From NCBI RefSeq assembly GCF_000227725.2, contig NZ_MU255056.1, positions 2,360,516 through 2,424,515 on the forward strand: DNA of 64,000 bases, read 5' to 3'. Below, one piece after another: positions 1-9,536 of this stretch. The DNA comes from Thiorhodospira sibirica ATCC 700588. Its GTDB lineage: Bacteria > Pseudomonadota > Gammaproteobacteria > Ectothiorhodospirales > Ectothiorhodospiraceae. Each line of letters begins with the position of its first letter. The first letter of the stretch is position 1. The notes beneath the pieces are model-generated. The model was given only the letters and a program-made list of their open reading frames with translations. It had not been told where the DNA came from and made no database searches. Made by a program: the position numbers and the translations under genes.

Positions 1-227
1 CCGTAGACACCCATATCTTTCGCGTCGCCAACCGTACCGGTATCGCTGAGGCTAAAACCGTCAATAGCGTTGAAAAAATCCTCCTGGAAGTTGTCCCTGA
101 TTCCTTCAAACAACACGCCCACCACTGGCTCATTCTGCACGGACGCTATACCTGCACCGCCCGCAAACCCGCCTGCAACACCTGCCTGATTGCTGATTTA
201 TGCAAGACAGTCAACACCGCGCCTTAG
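1..227 (+). CDS. nth: Endonuclease III, C-terminal part (truncated by window edge)
   Basis: DNA glycosylase/AP lyase of base excision repair, acting on oxidised pyrimidines. Only the last 75 or so codons are inside the window, read from base 3 to a TAG at 225-227. The visible part opens with the VDTHIFRVANR segment, which contains the conserved catalytic Asp region of the HhH-GPD fold. It then has HHWLILHGRYTC and the 4Fe-4S signature C-x6-C-x2-C-x5-C near the C-terminus, as in E. coli Nth. In E. coli nth sits next to rsxE; here the rsx genes lie about 45 kb away, so that linkage is broken. The identification is firm. Confidence 0.93.
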   Translation, partial: VDTHIFRVANRTGIAEAKTVNSVEKILLEVVPDSFKQHAHHWLILHGRYTCTARKPACNTCLIADLCKTVNTAP

Positions 228-242
228 CGTGGTCCTGGGAGC

Positions 243-268
243 GCCGGGCACCACCCCGGCAGATTTTT
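243..268 (+). terminator. Hairpin after nth, terminator-like
   Basis: GCCGGG (243-248) and CCCGGC (255-260) form a perfect 6-bp stem with a 6-nt loop, followed by AGATTTTT. It lies 15 bases after the nth stop. The preceding bases (GGGAGC) also match the start of the REP-like repeats seen elsewhere in this window, so it may be a REP unit doing double duty. The rest of 269-472 shows no convincing gene. Confidence 0.45.
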
Positions 269-481
269 CTATGTAGGCAGCTCCGGCGGGCGGCGTTGCA
301 CATTTTTATGCGGAGTGGATGCGCCGCGCTCCCAGGGGCGTGGGCTGCCGCCTGGGTTGCAGTCGCACTTTCATATCAACGACAATGGTCACAATGAAGC
401 GATCATGATACTGGCTTGGCAGGGTTTTCATGTTGATCTGGTGGGCGATGCTTCATCAACAGCATTCAGTATGGAGGTTTT

Positions 482-1090
482 ATGGATATCGTGCGTGTGT
501 GGTGCCTATGTTCTGCCCTATGGCTTGCTTTATCAGGCTGTGCAAATACCAGCACCGACCCTCGCGAAGGCGGCTTGCTGGGCGGTATAGCCGGTCTGCA
601 ATCGGGGGCCTATGAACAGCGTATTGCGGAGCGCGAGCAGCGTCTGGCCGAGTTGCGCGCAACCCAGGAAGCGCTGCATGATGAAAGCGTTTGGCTGGAT
701 GCGTGGCAGGAATCGGTGACCGCTGAGGTGTTGCACGAGCGCGAACGTCTGGACGCGCTGCGATATGATCTTTCGCAGTTGGAGCAGCGCGTAAACAGCC
801 TGAGTCGTGAACAGGCACACAGCGATCAACGCATTCAGGCTCTGCAAGAACGCCTCGCAACCCTCAGACAACAGCTCGACACACATCATAGCCACTTGCA
901 AGGCTATCAGGGACACACCCCCTCACATACGGGCGCTGCGCTGATTTCGACGGTCTATAATCCCGAGACCAATGATGATGTGCCGGACGCGGAAGCCGAT
1001 GAACGCTTGCAGGCCCTGCAAGCGCAGCGACGCGCCTTGCAACAGGAATATGAATCACTGATTGAGCTGTCTTTACAGCTTGCCTTGTAA
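482..1090 (+). CDS. Coiled-coil lipoprotein of unknown function
   Basis: A 202-residue predicted lipoprotein. The N-terminus has a hydrophobic signal peptide ending in the lipobox L-S-G-C, with Cys20 as the likely lipidated residue. The body from about residue 45 to 135 is rich in Glu, Arg, Gln and Leu with heptad-like spacing (long stretches such as EQRLAELRATQEAL), so an extended alpha-helical coiled coil is expected. A GGAGG at 473-477 lies just before the ATG. It is followed by the VWA and ABC ATPase genes on the same strand, and the three could form one operon. I do not recognise a named family. In the T6SS TagQRST-PpkA module a lipoprotein also partners the ABC proteins, but I see no sequence evidence that this one is TagQ. 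Confidence 0.75.
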   Translation: MDIVRVWCLCSALWLALSGCANTSTDPREGGLLGGIAGLQSGAYEQRIAEREQRLAELRATQEALHDESVWLDAWQESVTAEVLHERERLDALRYDLSQLEQRVNSLSREQAHSDQRIQALQERLATLRQQLDTHHSHLQGYQGHTPSHTGAALISTVYNPETNDDVPDAEADERLQALQAQRRALQQEYESLIELSLQLAL

Positions 1091-1151
1091 AAAGCGCAAC
1101 ACACGGCCACTCGGGCGGTTGCGCCTGCATCATGCGATGGAGGATTTTTCG

Positions 1152-3230
1152 ATGTTGCACTGCTTTCACCCTGCCTTTAACGCCGGGCGGTTCAGCCTGA
1201 TCTTGGTGGCTTTGCTGCTTTGGCCCGTCAGCGCATGGGCCCAGTTGCATGAACTGGAAGGTACGCACGGCCATACCCCTGAAGTCGATGCGGCTAATAC
1301 CGCGCTGTCTGGTTATCTGCGTTGCGAGGGGGATGCGGCCTGTATCGACACCCGCACCCAGCTGCCCTTGCGCGTGTTGCCGCGCCCTTTTTCCAATCTG
1401 TATACCAGCACCCGCGCTGACGCCGGGGCTATCCTGCAGGCCAACATCCCGGCCTTTCATCCGCTGTATGTCTTTGCCCGCGAAGGGGTTGATCTGAGTG
1501 ATCCGGCCAATCCACGCGGCTGGTATCAGGTCGGCAATACCCGCACTCAGGCCAGTGGCTGGATGCAGGCTCTCGATGTGCTGGAATGGCATCAGGCGCT
1601 GCTGGTGTCATACACCCACCCCGGCGGCGTCCTGGAAGGTCGTCACCCCGTCTTGATGTTTCGTGACAAGGCGACGCTGGAGGGGCTGGTGGACTCCTTT
1701 GATATGCGCAGCGATGCCGAGGTGTTTTACCAGCACATCCAGGCGGGTGAAATACCCGAAAGCCTGATCAGCATGGAACCACAGCGCTTTGTCGATATTA
1801 CCCGCCAGTTTTACATCCTGCCGATTCTGGACTGGGAAGAGCTGCGCATCGACGGTGATGATGTCCGCCTGTTACAAATCGCGGCGGCGGTGCCGCGTGA
1901 GCGGGGTGCTGATACCCTGCAAGATGGCGATTATCTGCAACAGGTCACGGTAGCCCGCGATGCCCAGCAAGGCATTGATCTTGATGCGCTCACGGTCGAT
2001 ATTGTCTTTGTCATCGACACCACCCGCAGTATGCAGCCCTTCATCGACATAACCCGTGATGCGGTATTGCGCGTGGCCCAACGCTTTAGCGAGGAGATTG
2101 GCGAACGAGTGCGCTTTGGCCTGGTGACCTTCCGCGACTCGCTGGAAGTCATTCCACAGCTGGGCTATGACACCCGCAACTGGACACCGAACTTTGTAGA
2201 CAGCAAGGCCTTGGCCGCCTTGCTCACTGATGAAGTCAAGGCCACCCAGGTCGGCAGTCTGGATTATGCCGAGGAGGTCTTTGCCGGGGTCAATCTGGCG
2301 CTGCGTTCCAACTGGCGTGAGGGCGCGCTGCGCTTTATGATCCTCATCGGCGATGCCAGCTCGCACCCCAAGGGACATCCGCAAAACATCACCGGCAAAG
2401 ACGAAACGGATCTGCGTCTGGAAGCCGATGATGCCCAGGTGCATCTGACCGCCATTCACCTGCTGGAACCCCGCGCTGCGGAAGATCACCCCATTGCCGA
2501 GGCGCAATTTCGGCATTTGGCGCGGATTCGTGGCTCCCGCAATGAAGCGGCCTATGAATCGGTGGATTTCAATGATCCCAAAGCCTTTGATCGCCTGATT
2601 GATGGGGTCGCCAATGGCTTGATTGCCCGCCTGGCGAGCACGCTGGGGGCATCCGTAGACACCGGGCAAGTGGCCACACCGCCTTCCGTCGAACGCATCT
2701 GGGAAGCCGCCCTGATCGAATATCTGGGTAAAGGCGCCAGCCCCCCGAAAGATGTGGTGGCCTGGGTACTGGATCGTGACCTGATCAATCCGGTGGATCG
2801 CTCCCTGGATGTGCGTGTGCTGGTGACTCGGGAGCAGCTCAGCAGCCTGTCACAGGCCCTAAACCAAGTAGTGCAGGCCCTGATGCGCGCCGAAGTCACG
2901 CAATCGCAGTTTTTCGAGGCCTTGCAAAGCGTCGCCGGGCAGACCATGAAACGCCCGGAGGACATCGGCCAGGCCCGTCAGCTTGCCGATACAGGACTAT
3001 TGCCCGCCTTTATCCAGACCCTACCCTATCGCAGCGACATTCTCTCGCTCAGTGATGAAATGTTTGCCAGCATGACCGCCGAGCAACGCTCACAGCTTGA
3101 ATGGAGCATCCTGGCCAAGCTGGAGCAGTACCGCGCCATCAACGAACAGGTCGATGCCTGGTTTCGTCTCAATGACGCCGACGCTGACCGGGATCGGGTC
3201 TATCCGCTGCATCTGGACTATCTCCCCTGA
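1152..3230 (+). CDS. Periplasmic VWA-domain protein resembling the C-terminal half of PpkA
   Basis: About 692 residues. I chose the ATG at 1152 because GGAGG lies 8 bases upstream and translation then opens with a clear Sec signal peptide ending ...SAWA-QLHEL. The first 250 residues contain an SH3-like stretch followed by the segment RFVDITRQFYILPILDWEE. From memory this resembles the region before the VWA domain of the Pseudomonas T6SS kinase PpkA. A von Willebrand A domain starts near residue 282 with a variant MIDAS motif D-T-T-R-S (about 288-292) and a second acidic position in ILIGDASSH. No kinase domain and no transmembrane segment other than the signal are present, so the protein should be periplasmic. 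The ABC ATPase gene follows after 33 bases. The fold is clear; the PpkA relationship is inferred. Confidence 0.8.
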   Translation: MLHCFHPAFNAGRFSLILVALLLWPVSAWAQLHELEGTHGHTPEVDAANTALSGYLRCEGDAACIDTRTQLPLRVLPRPFSNLYTSTRADAGAILQANIPAFHPLYVFAREGVDLSDPANPRGWYQVGNTRTQASGWMQALDVLEWHQALLVSYTHPGGVLEGRHPVLMFRDKATLEGLVDSFDMRSDAEVFYQHIQAGEIPESLISMEPQRFVDITRQFYILPILDWEELRIDGDDVRLLQIAAAVPRERGADTLQDGDYLQQVTVARDAQQGIDLDALTVDIVFVIDTTRSMQPFIDITRDAVLRVAQRFSEEIGERVRFGLVTFRDSLEVIPQLGYDTRNWTPNFVDSKALAALLTDEVKATQVGSLDYAEEVFAGVNLALRSNWREGALRFMILIGDASSHPKGHPQNITGKDETDLRLEADDAQVHLTAIHLLEPRAAEDHPIAEAQFRHLARIRGSRNEAAYESVDFNDPKAFDRLIDGVANGLIARLASTLGASVDTGQVATPPSVERIWEAALIEYLGKGASPPKDVVAWVLDRDLINPVDRSLDVRVLVTREQLSSLSQALNQVVQALMRAEVTQSQFFEALQSVAGQTMKRPEDIGQARQLADTGLLPAFIQTLPYRSDILSLSDEMFASMTAEQRSQLEWSILAKLEQYRAINEQVDAWFRLNDADADRDRVYPLHLDYLP

Positions 3231-3263
3231 GCCACCCGCCCGGAAGATATAAGGTTAAACCGC

Positions 3264-4046
3264 ATGGCTACGACGCAAACGCAGGCAAGGCAAAGCGATA
3301 CTGCACTGGTATCCATTGAGGGTCTGCACAAGCGTCGTAGCCAGGGCGATAGCAGTTTCGTGCTGGATGTTCCGACGCTGCATATCCGCCCCGGCGAGGT
3401 GGTGGCGATCGTCGGTGATAGCGGCTGCGGCAAAAGCACCCTGCTCGATTTACTCGCCCTGGTGATGCAACCCACTCGCGTCAGCACATTTACCATGCAC
3501 CCCGATATCACCACCGAGGTTGATGTCGCCGCACTTTGGGCCATGCACCAGGAAACACGCCTGGCCCGGCTACGCTGCCAATCGCTAGGCTACATCCTGC
3601 AAACCGGCGGCCTCTTGCCGTTTCTGAATGTCTATGCCAATGCCGCCCTCAGCGCCCGCATCAAGGGCCTGCAGGAATCCGCCTATGCAAACCGCCTCCA
3701 CGAACTGGCCACGCGGCTGGGCGTTGCAAACTGCCTGCCACGTATGCCAGATTCCCTGTCACTGGGCCAGCGCCAACGCATCGCCATCCTGCGGGCCTTG
3801 GTACACAATCCCGACATCATCCTGGCTGATGAACCCACCGCCTCGGTGGATAAAACCCGCGCCCGCAGCATCATGCAAGATCTCAACGCACTCGCCCGCG
3901 AACAAGGCGTCGCCGTAGTCATCGTCACCCACGATGTCGATCTGGTCGCCCCCTTTGCCGACATCACCTACGGCTTTGAAGTCCGCGAAATCTCCGCACA
4001 GGAAACGCATTCCTTGTTCATACCGCTACCCTCAAGCCATCAATAG
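3264..4046 (+). CDS. ABC transporter ATP-binding protein (LolD/TagT-like)
   Basis: A 260-residue nucleotide-binding subunit. It has Walker A GDSGCGKST (about residues 51-59), a Q-loop near ILQTGG, the signature L-S-L-G-Q-R-Q-R (about 165-172), Walker B IILADEPTASVD and the switch His in VTHDVD. The size and ADEPT signature fit the LolD/MacB/FtsE class, whose members work with FtsX-type permeases. No permease follows: 4047-4295 holds no credible gene. The order VWA protein then ABC ATPase matches PpkA then TagT in the Pseudomonas H1-T6SS cluster (from memory), but TagS, TagR and TagQ equivalents are absent. It may work with a permease encoded elsewhere, or be a remnant. Confidence 0.85.
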   Translation: MATTQTQARQSDTALVSIEGLHKRRSQGDSSFVLDVPTLHIRPGEVVAIVGDSGCGKSTLLDLLALVMQPTRVSTFTMHPDITTEVDVAALWAMHQETRLARLRCQSLGYILQTGGLLPFLNVYANAALSARIKGLQESAYANRLHELATRLGVANCLPRMPDSLSLGQRQRIAILRALVHNPDIILADEPTASVDKTRARSIMQDLNALAREQGVAVVIVTHDVDLVAPFADITYGFEVREISAQETHSLFIPLPSSHQ

Positions 4047-4295
4047 AACGCCCCTCCACCTGATAAGGTATCGCTGCGTCGGCATTCCAACCGGGTCTTG
4101 CCTTGGTGTCGGGCGTGGGGCTGCGGGCGGCATTTGCCAGAGGCGGCACAGGCAAAATGCCCGATGCGCCCGCCGCTTTGATAAGGATGTCAAGGCTTTG
4201 CATTTGGAATGGCGGTTGATCTTTATAACCGCCGTGATTTTCACCAAAGAATTCAGGCACTATACAAAATTTCAAATGATCCATTCCGCCGCTCA

Positions 4296-6872
4296 ATGCT
4301 TATGACGCCATCCAATCCTTCGCAACACACCCCCATGATGCAGCAGTATCTGCGCATCAAAGCCGAGCATCCTGATGTCTTGGTGCTGTATCGCATGGGC
4401 GATTTTTATGAACTGTTTTTTGATGATGCGGTGCGCGCTGGCCGCTTGCTGGATATTACCCTGACCAAGCGCGGGCAGTCGGCAGGCGAGCCGATTCCGA
4501 TGGCCGGGGTGCCGGTACATGCCCTGGAGACCTATCTGGCGCGTTTGTTACGTCTGGGCGAGTCGGCGGCCATCTGTGAGCAGATTGGCGATCCGGCCAC
4601 CAGCAAAGGCCCGGTAGAGCGCAAGGTGGTACGCATCCTGACGCCGGGCACGGTGACTGATGAGGCCTTGCTGGATGACCGGCAGGAGCATTTGCTGGTG
4701 GCGGTGTGTGAGCACAGTGAGCGCTTTGGTCTGGCCAGTCTGGATTTGGCCGCCGGGCGTTTTCAGGTGCAGGAGTTTAACGGTCTGGAGGCGCTGGAAA
4801 GCGAGCTGGAGCGGCTGCATCCGGCAGAATTACTGGTGCCGGAGGGCTTTAACCGCATTGCCCCCCGTGCCCACACGCGCCAGCGTCCGCCGTGGCATTT
4901 TGAGGCCGAGACCGCTCAGCGCCTGCTGACGCAACAGTTTAATACTCAGGATCTCAGTGGCTTTGGCTGTGAGGGGCACCCGTTGGCCATCACCGCTGCC
5001 GGGGCTTTGCTGCAGTACGTGCAGGAGACGCAGAAAAGCGCCCTGCCGCATATCACCAGTCTGCGCCTGGAACAGCGCGAGGACTGGATCATTCTGGACG
5101 CGGCCACGCGGCGCAATCTGGAACTCAGCCGCAATCTCTCCGGGGGGCGTGAACATACGCTGCTGGCGGTGCTGGATCATAGCGCCACGGCGATGGGTTC
5201 ACGCCTGCTGGCGCGCTGGATTCATCAGCCAATCCGCGCCCATGCCATCCTCAAAGCCCGCCATAGCGCCGTGCAAACCTTGCTGGATCTGGATATCAGC
5301 GCTGACCTTTATGACAGCCTGCATCAGGTCGGGGATCTGGAGCGCATCCTTACGCGCATCGCCTTGGGAACCGCTCGCCCCCGCGATCTCACCACTTTGC
5401 GCGATGCGCTGGGGCTGTTACCAGAGCTGCAAACCCTGCTGGCCCAGGTATCCACCCGTCACTTGAGCGATCTGGCGCAGCGCATCGCCACCCACCCGGA
5501 GATATTCGCGCTGCTGCGCCGCGCCCTGCTGGAGCAACCGCCGGTGTTATTGCGTGATGGCGGGGTAATTGCGCCGGGCTATGATGCCGAGCTGGATGAA
5601 TTGCGCGGCTTATCGCAGAACGCCGATCAATTCCTGCTGGACCTGGAACAGCGCGAGCGCACCCGTACCGGCATTGCTACCCTCAAGGTCGCCTATAACC
5701 GCGTGCATGGCTATTATATTGAGATCGGGCGCGTACACGCCGACAAGGTGCCCATCGACTACACCCGCCGCCAGACCCTCAAAGGTGCGGAGCGTTATAT
5801 CACCCCGGAACTTAAAGGTTTTGAAGACAAGGTGTTATCGGCCAAAGAGCGGGCCTTGGCCAGAGAAAAGCTTTTGTATGAGCAACTGCTTTCGCTGCTG
5901 CTAGCGCCGCTGGAAGACTTGCAACGCTGTGCCACAGCCCTGGCCGAGCTGGATGTGCTGAATACTTTTGCCCAGCGGGCGCGGGCCTTGAATTATCAGG
6001 CCCCGAGCTTTCAGACACGCGCCGGTATCACCATTGAGCAAGGGCGTCATCCGGTGGTTGAGCAGGTGCAATCCAGTCCGTTCGTGGCCAATGATTTGGA
6101 ACTGCACACCAAGCGGCGCATGTTGATTGTTACCGGGCCAAATATGGGCGGAAAATCCACCTATATGCGACAAACAGCGTTGATTGTGCTGATGGCGCAT
6201 ATCGGTGCCTTTGTTCCGGCCAAGCGGGCGGTGATCGGGCCGATTGACCGCATTTTTACCCGTATCGGCGCCTCGGATGACCTGGCTGGGGGGCGCTCGA
6301 CCTTTATGGTGGAAATGACTGAGGCGGCCAATATCCTGCACCATGCCAGCGAGCACAGCCTGGTATTGATGGATGAAATCGGGCGCGGCACCAGTACTTT
6401 TGATGGGCTTTCGCTGGCCTGGGCCTGTGCGGAATATCTGCTGATCCAAAACCGCGCCTTTTGCCTGTTTGCCACCCATTATTTTGAACTGACCACCCTC
6501 AGCGAAGACCACGAAGGCATCAGCAACGTGCATATTGATGCGGTCAAGCACGGCGAGCGCATCATCTTCCTGCATGCCGTCAAGGACGGGGCGGCCAGCC
6601 AAAGCTATGGTCTGCACGTCGCCGCGCTTGCCGGGGTGCCAAAAAAGGTTATTATGCAGGCGCAAAAACGCCTGGCCGAGCTGGAATCACAGGCCTTTGC
6701 CCAGCGCACCCATTGCGCCCAGATGGATCTGTTTGCCAGTATGCCCCCGCCCGATCCGCTGTGCCAGACGCTGCGGGGGATGCTTGAAACGCTCAACCCT
6801 GATACATTGACACCGCGCCAGGCGCTGGAGCTGGTCTATCAGTTGTGCGAATTACGCAATGCGCACGCGTGA
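4296..6872 (+). CDS. mutS: DNA mismatch repair protein MutS
   Basis: About 858 residues, normal for MutS. The ATG at 4296 is preferred over upstream starts because the homologous N-terminus is short, with [17 protein letters not shown] beginning near residue 13. The mismatch-reading motif F-Y-E is present in [13 protein letters not shown]. The ATPase domain has Walker [10 protein letters not shown], Walker [17 protein letters not shown] and the FATHYFEL segment. The C-terminal region has [12 protein letters not shown] and ends in the short dimer/tetramer helix region typical of proteobacterial MutS. Recognises base mismatches and recruits MutL. The 4047-4295 spacer upstream has only a weak hairpin (GGCGGTT/AACCGCC around 4213-4235). 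Confidence 0.97.
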   Translation: MLMTPSNPSQHTPMMQQYLRIKAEHPDVLVLYRMGDFYELFFDDAVRAGRLLDITLTKRGQSAGEPIPMAGVPVHALETYLARLLRLGESAAICEQIGDPATSKGPVERKVVRILTPGTVTDEALLDDRQEHLLVAVCEHSERFGLASLDLAAGRFQVQEFNGLEALESELERLHPAELLVPEGFNRIAPRAHTRQRPPWHFEAETAQRLLTQQFNTQDLSGFGCEGHPLAITAAGALLQYVQETQKSALPHITSLRLEQREDWIILDAATRRNLELSRNLSGGREHTLLAVLDHSATAMGSRLLARWIHQPIRAHAILKARHSAVQTLLDLDISADLYDSLHQVGDLERILTRIALGTARPRDLTTLRDALGLLPELQTLLAQVSTRHLSDLAQRIATHPEIFALLRRALLEQPPVLLRDGGVIAPGYDAELDELRGLSQNADQFLLDLEQRERTRTGIATLKVAYNRVHGYYIEIGRVHADKVPIDYTRRQTLKGAERYITPELKGFEDKVLSAKERALAREKLLYEQLLSLLLAPLEDLQRCATALAELDVLNTFAQRARALNYQAPSFQTRAGITIEQGRHPVVEQVQSSPFVANDLELHTKRRMLIVTGPNMGGKSTYMRQTALIVLMAHIGAFVPAKRAVIGPIDRIFTRIGASDDLAGGRSTFMVEMTEAANILHHASEHSLVLMDEIGRGTSTFDGLSLAWACAEYLLIQNRAFCLFATHYFELTTLSEDHEGISNVHIDAVKHGERIIFLHAVKDGAASQSYGLHVAALAGVPKKVIMQAQKRLAELESQAFAQRTHCAQMDLFASMPPPDPLCQTLRGMLETLNPDTLTPRQALELVYQLCELRNAHA

Positions 6873-6889
6873 CATGGAGCACAGCAAAG

Positions 6890-6916
6890 ACACCTCTCCT
6901 TTGCAAGGAGGGGTGT
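6890..6916 (+). repeat. Palindromic repeat after mutS
   Basis: ACACCTCTCCTT and AAGGAGGGGTGT form a 12-bp stem (one imperfect pair) around a TGC loop. A related palindrome, ACACCCC...GGGGGTGT, lies after prpE at 9056-9084, and both are followed by GTGTC and a G/C-rich stretch. They look like members of one dispersed palindromic repeat family placed in 3' intergenic regions. Confidence 0.55.
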
Positions 6917-6941
6917 CCCGTCAGGGGCGGGGTGGTTCTGA

Positions 6942-6967
6942 CTCCCCCTTGACAGGGGGAGGGTTTT
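6942..6967 (+). terminator. Rho-independent terminator downstream of mutS
   Basis: CTCCCCC and GGGGGAG form a perfect 7-bp stem around TTGACA, followed by GGTTTT. It separates mutS from prpE, 70 bases after the mutS stop. Confidence 0.65.
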
Positions 6968-7080
6968 AACCACGCAAAGGCCGGGTGGTTAGAAAGCCCC
7001 GCCTGCACCAAGCAACCGATAACAATGCCGCAATCACTGATATGCGGCTGACAACCATCAATCACAGGAGTTTAGAAAAA

Positions 7081-8982
7081 ATGTATGCCGATATTTACGC
7101 CCGCTCAGTGCGCGATCCGCAAGGCTTTTGGGGAGAGGCGGCACAGGCCATCACCTGGTACAAATCCTATGAAAAAGTCCTTGATGACAGCAACAAACCC
7201 TTCTATCGCTGGTTTAGCGGCGGTCAGCTCAATACCTGCTATAACGCCCTGGATCGCCACATCGAAGCCGGACGCGGCGCCCAGCTCGCCCTGATCTATG
7301 ACAGCCCGGTCACCCAAACTCAGCGCAGCTATACCTACGCCCAGTTGCGCGAGGCGGTGGCGCTGTTTGCCGGGGCTTTGGCGCAGCAGGGGGTACGCAA
7401 GGGTGATCGGGTGATTATCTACATGCCGATGGTTGCCGAGGCGGTGATTGCGATGCTCGCCTGTGCGCGGATCGGCGCAGTACATTCGGTGGTCTTTGGC
7501 GGTTTTTCGGCACAAGAACTGACCACCCGCATTGATGACGCCAAGCCGCGTGTCATGGTCGCCGCCTCCTGCGGCATTGAGCCTAACCGCGTGGTGCATT
7601 ATAAACCCCTGCTGGATCGGGCGATTGAGCAAGCCAGCCACAAACCGGAACGCTGCATCATCCTGCAACGCCCGCAAGAACCCGGCACCCTGGTTGAGGG
7701 GCGTGATATCGAATGGAATGACGCCATCGCCCAGGCCAGCCCGCATGAATGCGTCCCGGTCGAGGCCACTGATCCTTTATATATCCTCTACACCTCCGGC
7801 ACCACCGGCAAACCCAAAGGCGTAGTGCGTGACAATGGTGGCCATGCCGTCGCCCTGCACTGGAGCATGAAACACATCTACGGCATGCAGCCCGGTGAAG
7901 TCTTCTGGGCCGCCTCGGATGTTGGCTGGGTGGTCGGACACTCCTACATTGTCTACGCCCCGCTGCTTTACGGCTGCACCACCGTGGTCTATGAAGGCAA
8001 GCCGGTAGGCACCCCCGATCCCGGCGCATTCTGGCGGGTGATCAGCGAACACAAAGTCTCGGTGATGTTCACCGCGCCCACCGCTTTTCGTGCCATCAAG
8101 CGCGAAGACCCGCGTGCCCAACACCTGAAAAACTACGATATGAGTCATTTCCGGGCGCTGTTTTTGGCCGGCGAACGCTGTGACCCTGACACCCTCACCT
8201 GGGCTCAGGTTATGCTGGAGCGCCCGGTCATTGACCACTGGTGGCAGACGGAAACCGGCTGGGGCATCGCCGCCAATTTCCTCGGCATTGAAACCCTGCC
8301 CGTCAAAGTCGGTGCCGCCGGCAAACCGGTACCGGGCTATAATGTGCATATTCTGGATGATGACGGGCACGAAGTCCCGGCCACCCAGATGGGGCGCATC
8401 ATGGTACGTCTGCCGCTGCCGCCGGGGTGTCTGCCAACACTGTGGAACAATGACGAGCGCTATGTCTCCTCCTATCTGAGCGCCCAGCCGGGCTATTATC
8501 TTAGCGGTGATTCCGGCTACTTTGACGAAGACGGCTATCTCTACGTCATGGGCCGCATTGACGACACCATCAACGTCGCCGGCCATCGCCTCTCCACCGG
8601 CGCCATGGAAGAAGTGCTCGCCTCTCATCACGATGTCGCTGAATGCGCCGTGATTGGCGTGGCCGATGAACTCAAAGGCTCACTGCCGCTGGGCATGGTC
8701 GTGCTTAAAAACGGCGTCAAACGCGATACCGACGAACTGCGCAAAGAACTGGTGAACTTGGTCCGTGACCGCATCGGCCCGGTCGCCGCGTTTAAACTGG
8801 TCACCGTGGTTGACCGCCTGCCCAAAACCCGCTCCGGCAAAATCCTGCGCGCCACCATGCGCAAAATTGCCGATGGTGAGGCATTCCAGATGCCCGCCAC
8901 CATTGACGACCCCATGATCCTTGAAGAAATCCAGCAGGCCATGCAAACCATCGGCTACGCCGCCAAAGAGAAAGACATCTAA
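7081..8982 (+). CDS. prpE: Propionyl-CoA synthetase (acyl-CoA ligase)
   Basis: About 633 residues of the ANL adenylating superfamily, activating propionate (or acetate) to the CoA thioester through an acyl-AMP. The ATG at 7081 follows an AGGAG at good spacing and gives MYADIYARSVRDPQGFWGE, typical of PrpE. Visible motifs are the AMP-binding P-loop YTSGTTGKPKGVVRD, the acyl-pocket and hinge region HWWQTETGWGIAAN, and the C-terminal PKTRSGKILR, whose Lys is the usual acetylation/catalytic residue. A short ACDIV-type N-terminal domain and the RDNGGHAVAL stretch favour propionyl- over acetyl-CoA synthetase. No methylcitrate-cycle genes are adjacent. Substrate choice is inferred from overall similarity. 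Confidence 0.9.
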   Translation: MYADIYARSVRDPQGFWGEAAQAITWYKSYEKVLDDSNKPFYRWFSGGQLNTCYNALDRHIEAGRGAQLALIYDSPVTQTQRSYTYAQLREAVALFAGALAQQGVRKGDRVIIYMPMVAEAVIAMLACARIGAVHSVVFGGFSAQELTTRIDDAKPRVMVAASCGIEPNRVVHYKPLLDRAIEQASHKPERCIILQRPQEPGTLVEGRDIEWNDAIAQASPHECVPVEATDPLYILYTSGTTGKPKGVVRDNGGHAVALHWSMKHIYGMQPGEVFWAASDVGWVVGHSYIVYAPLLYGCTTVVYEGKPVGTPDPGAFWRVISEHKVSVMFTAPTAFRAIKREDPRAQHLKNYDMSHFRALFLAGERCDPDTLTWAQVMLERPVIDHWWQTETGWGIAANFLGIETLPVKVGAAGKPVPGYNVHILDDDGHEVPATQMGRIMVRLPLPPGCLPTLWNNDERYVSSYLSAQPGYYLSGDSGYFDEDGYLYVMGRIDDTINVAGHRLSTGAMEEVLASHHDVAECAVIGVADELKGSLPLGMVVLKNGVKRDTDELRKELVNLVRDRIGPVAAFKLVTVVDRLPKTRSGKILRATMRKIADGEAFQMPATIDDPMILEEIQQAMQTIGYAAKEKDI

Positions 8983-8996
8983 ATAGACGCGCCGAT

Positions 8997-9025
8997 GGGA
9001 GCGCCGAGCCCCAGCTCGGCATCAT
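8997..9025 (+). repeat. REP-like element, GGGAGCGCCGAG family
   Basis: GGGAGC is followed by GCCGAG-CCCCAG-CTCGGC, a 6-bp perfect stem (9003-9020). The same head and stem with a different loop appear at 18471-18491, and an inverted partner at 18517-18540. It sits directly after the prpE stop. Confidence 0.6.
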
Positions 9026-9055
9026 GGAACGCCGCTTACCAGAGCGGCATAAAAA

Positions 9056-9084
9056 AACACCCCTTCTTTTCAAGGAGGGGGTGT
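9056..9084 (+). terminator. Palindrome after prpE, possible terminator
   Basis: ACACCCC and GGGGGTGT flank an AT-rich centre containing TTCTTTTCAAGGA, so the stem extends with CCTT/AAGG pairing. It is related to the palindrome after mutS at 6890-6916. There is no long T-run, so termination is only suggested by position. 9085-9211 holds no gene that I can support. Confidence 0.35.
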
Positions 9085-9211
9085 CGCGCAGCGATTATCC
9101 TGGATCCTCGCCCACCAAAACGGTATGCAAGAAAAACGGGACAAAAAGGGTACAGGAGTGCAAGGAATACAAAAGAAGAAAAATGAAAAACGGGTAAGCA
9201 ATTGATTTAAT

Positions 9212-9287
9212 TGGTGGGTCGTGTAGGATTCGAACCTACGACCAATGGATTAAAAGTCCACTGCTCTACCAGCTGAGCTAACGACCC
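9212..9287 (-). tRNA. tRNA-Lys (anticodon TTT)
   Basis: Read on the minus strand, this is a 76-nt cloverleaf with the CCA end encoded. The acceptor stem is GGGTCGT/ACGACCC, the D-arm contains AGCTCAGCTGG, and the anticodon loop is CTTTTAA with anticodon TTT. The T-arm contains GGTTCGAATCC. All standard invariant positions appear present. Confidence 0.97.
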
Positions 9288-9330
9288 ATTGCATAATGCA
9301 TTTGCGTAAAGAGTGCAACGAGGAGGCAAT

Positions 9331-9358
9331 ATTTTACTGAAGCATTAAAAAATAGCAA
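9331..9358 (-). promoter_or_regulatory. Promoter of tRNA-Lys
   Basis: On the minus strand TTGCTA (-35) is followed after 16 bases by TAAAAT (-10). Transcription would start about 35-40 bases before the mature tRNA, leaving a normal-sized 5' leader. The region is A/T-rich, unlike its surroundings. Confidence 0.5.
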
Positions 9359-9536
9359 GCATTTTTTTGATATTGTTTAATTCATTGAAAAAAGGCACTA
9401 AGCCTCAGGGACTGGAAAACTATAAGCTTGTATGTGCTTGTTTTTCAGTATCTTGATGGCAAGCAAAGCTTCCTGGCTTTTGTGTTTGAAGGGCAAATTT
9501 GCTAATATCTTGCCCCTTCATTTACAAGGAAATCCA

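Noticed and set aside
4047..4295. A small gene between the ABC ATPase and mutS on either strand
   Set aside because: Open stretches exist but have no ribosome site, no hydrophobic or domain pattern and unusual composition; they are shadows.
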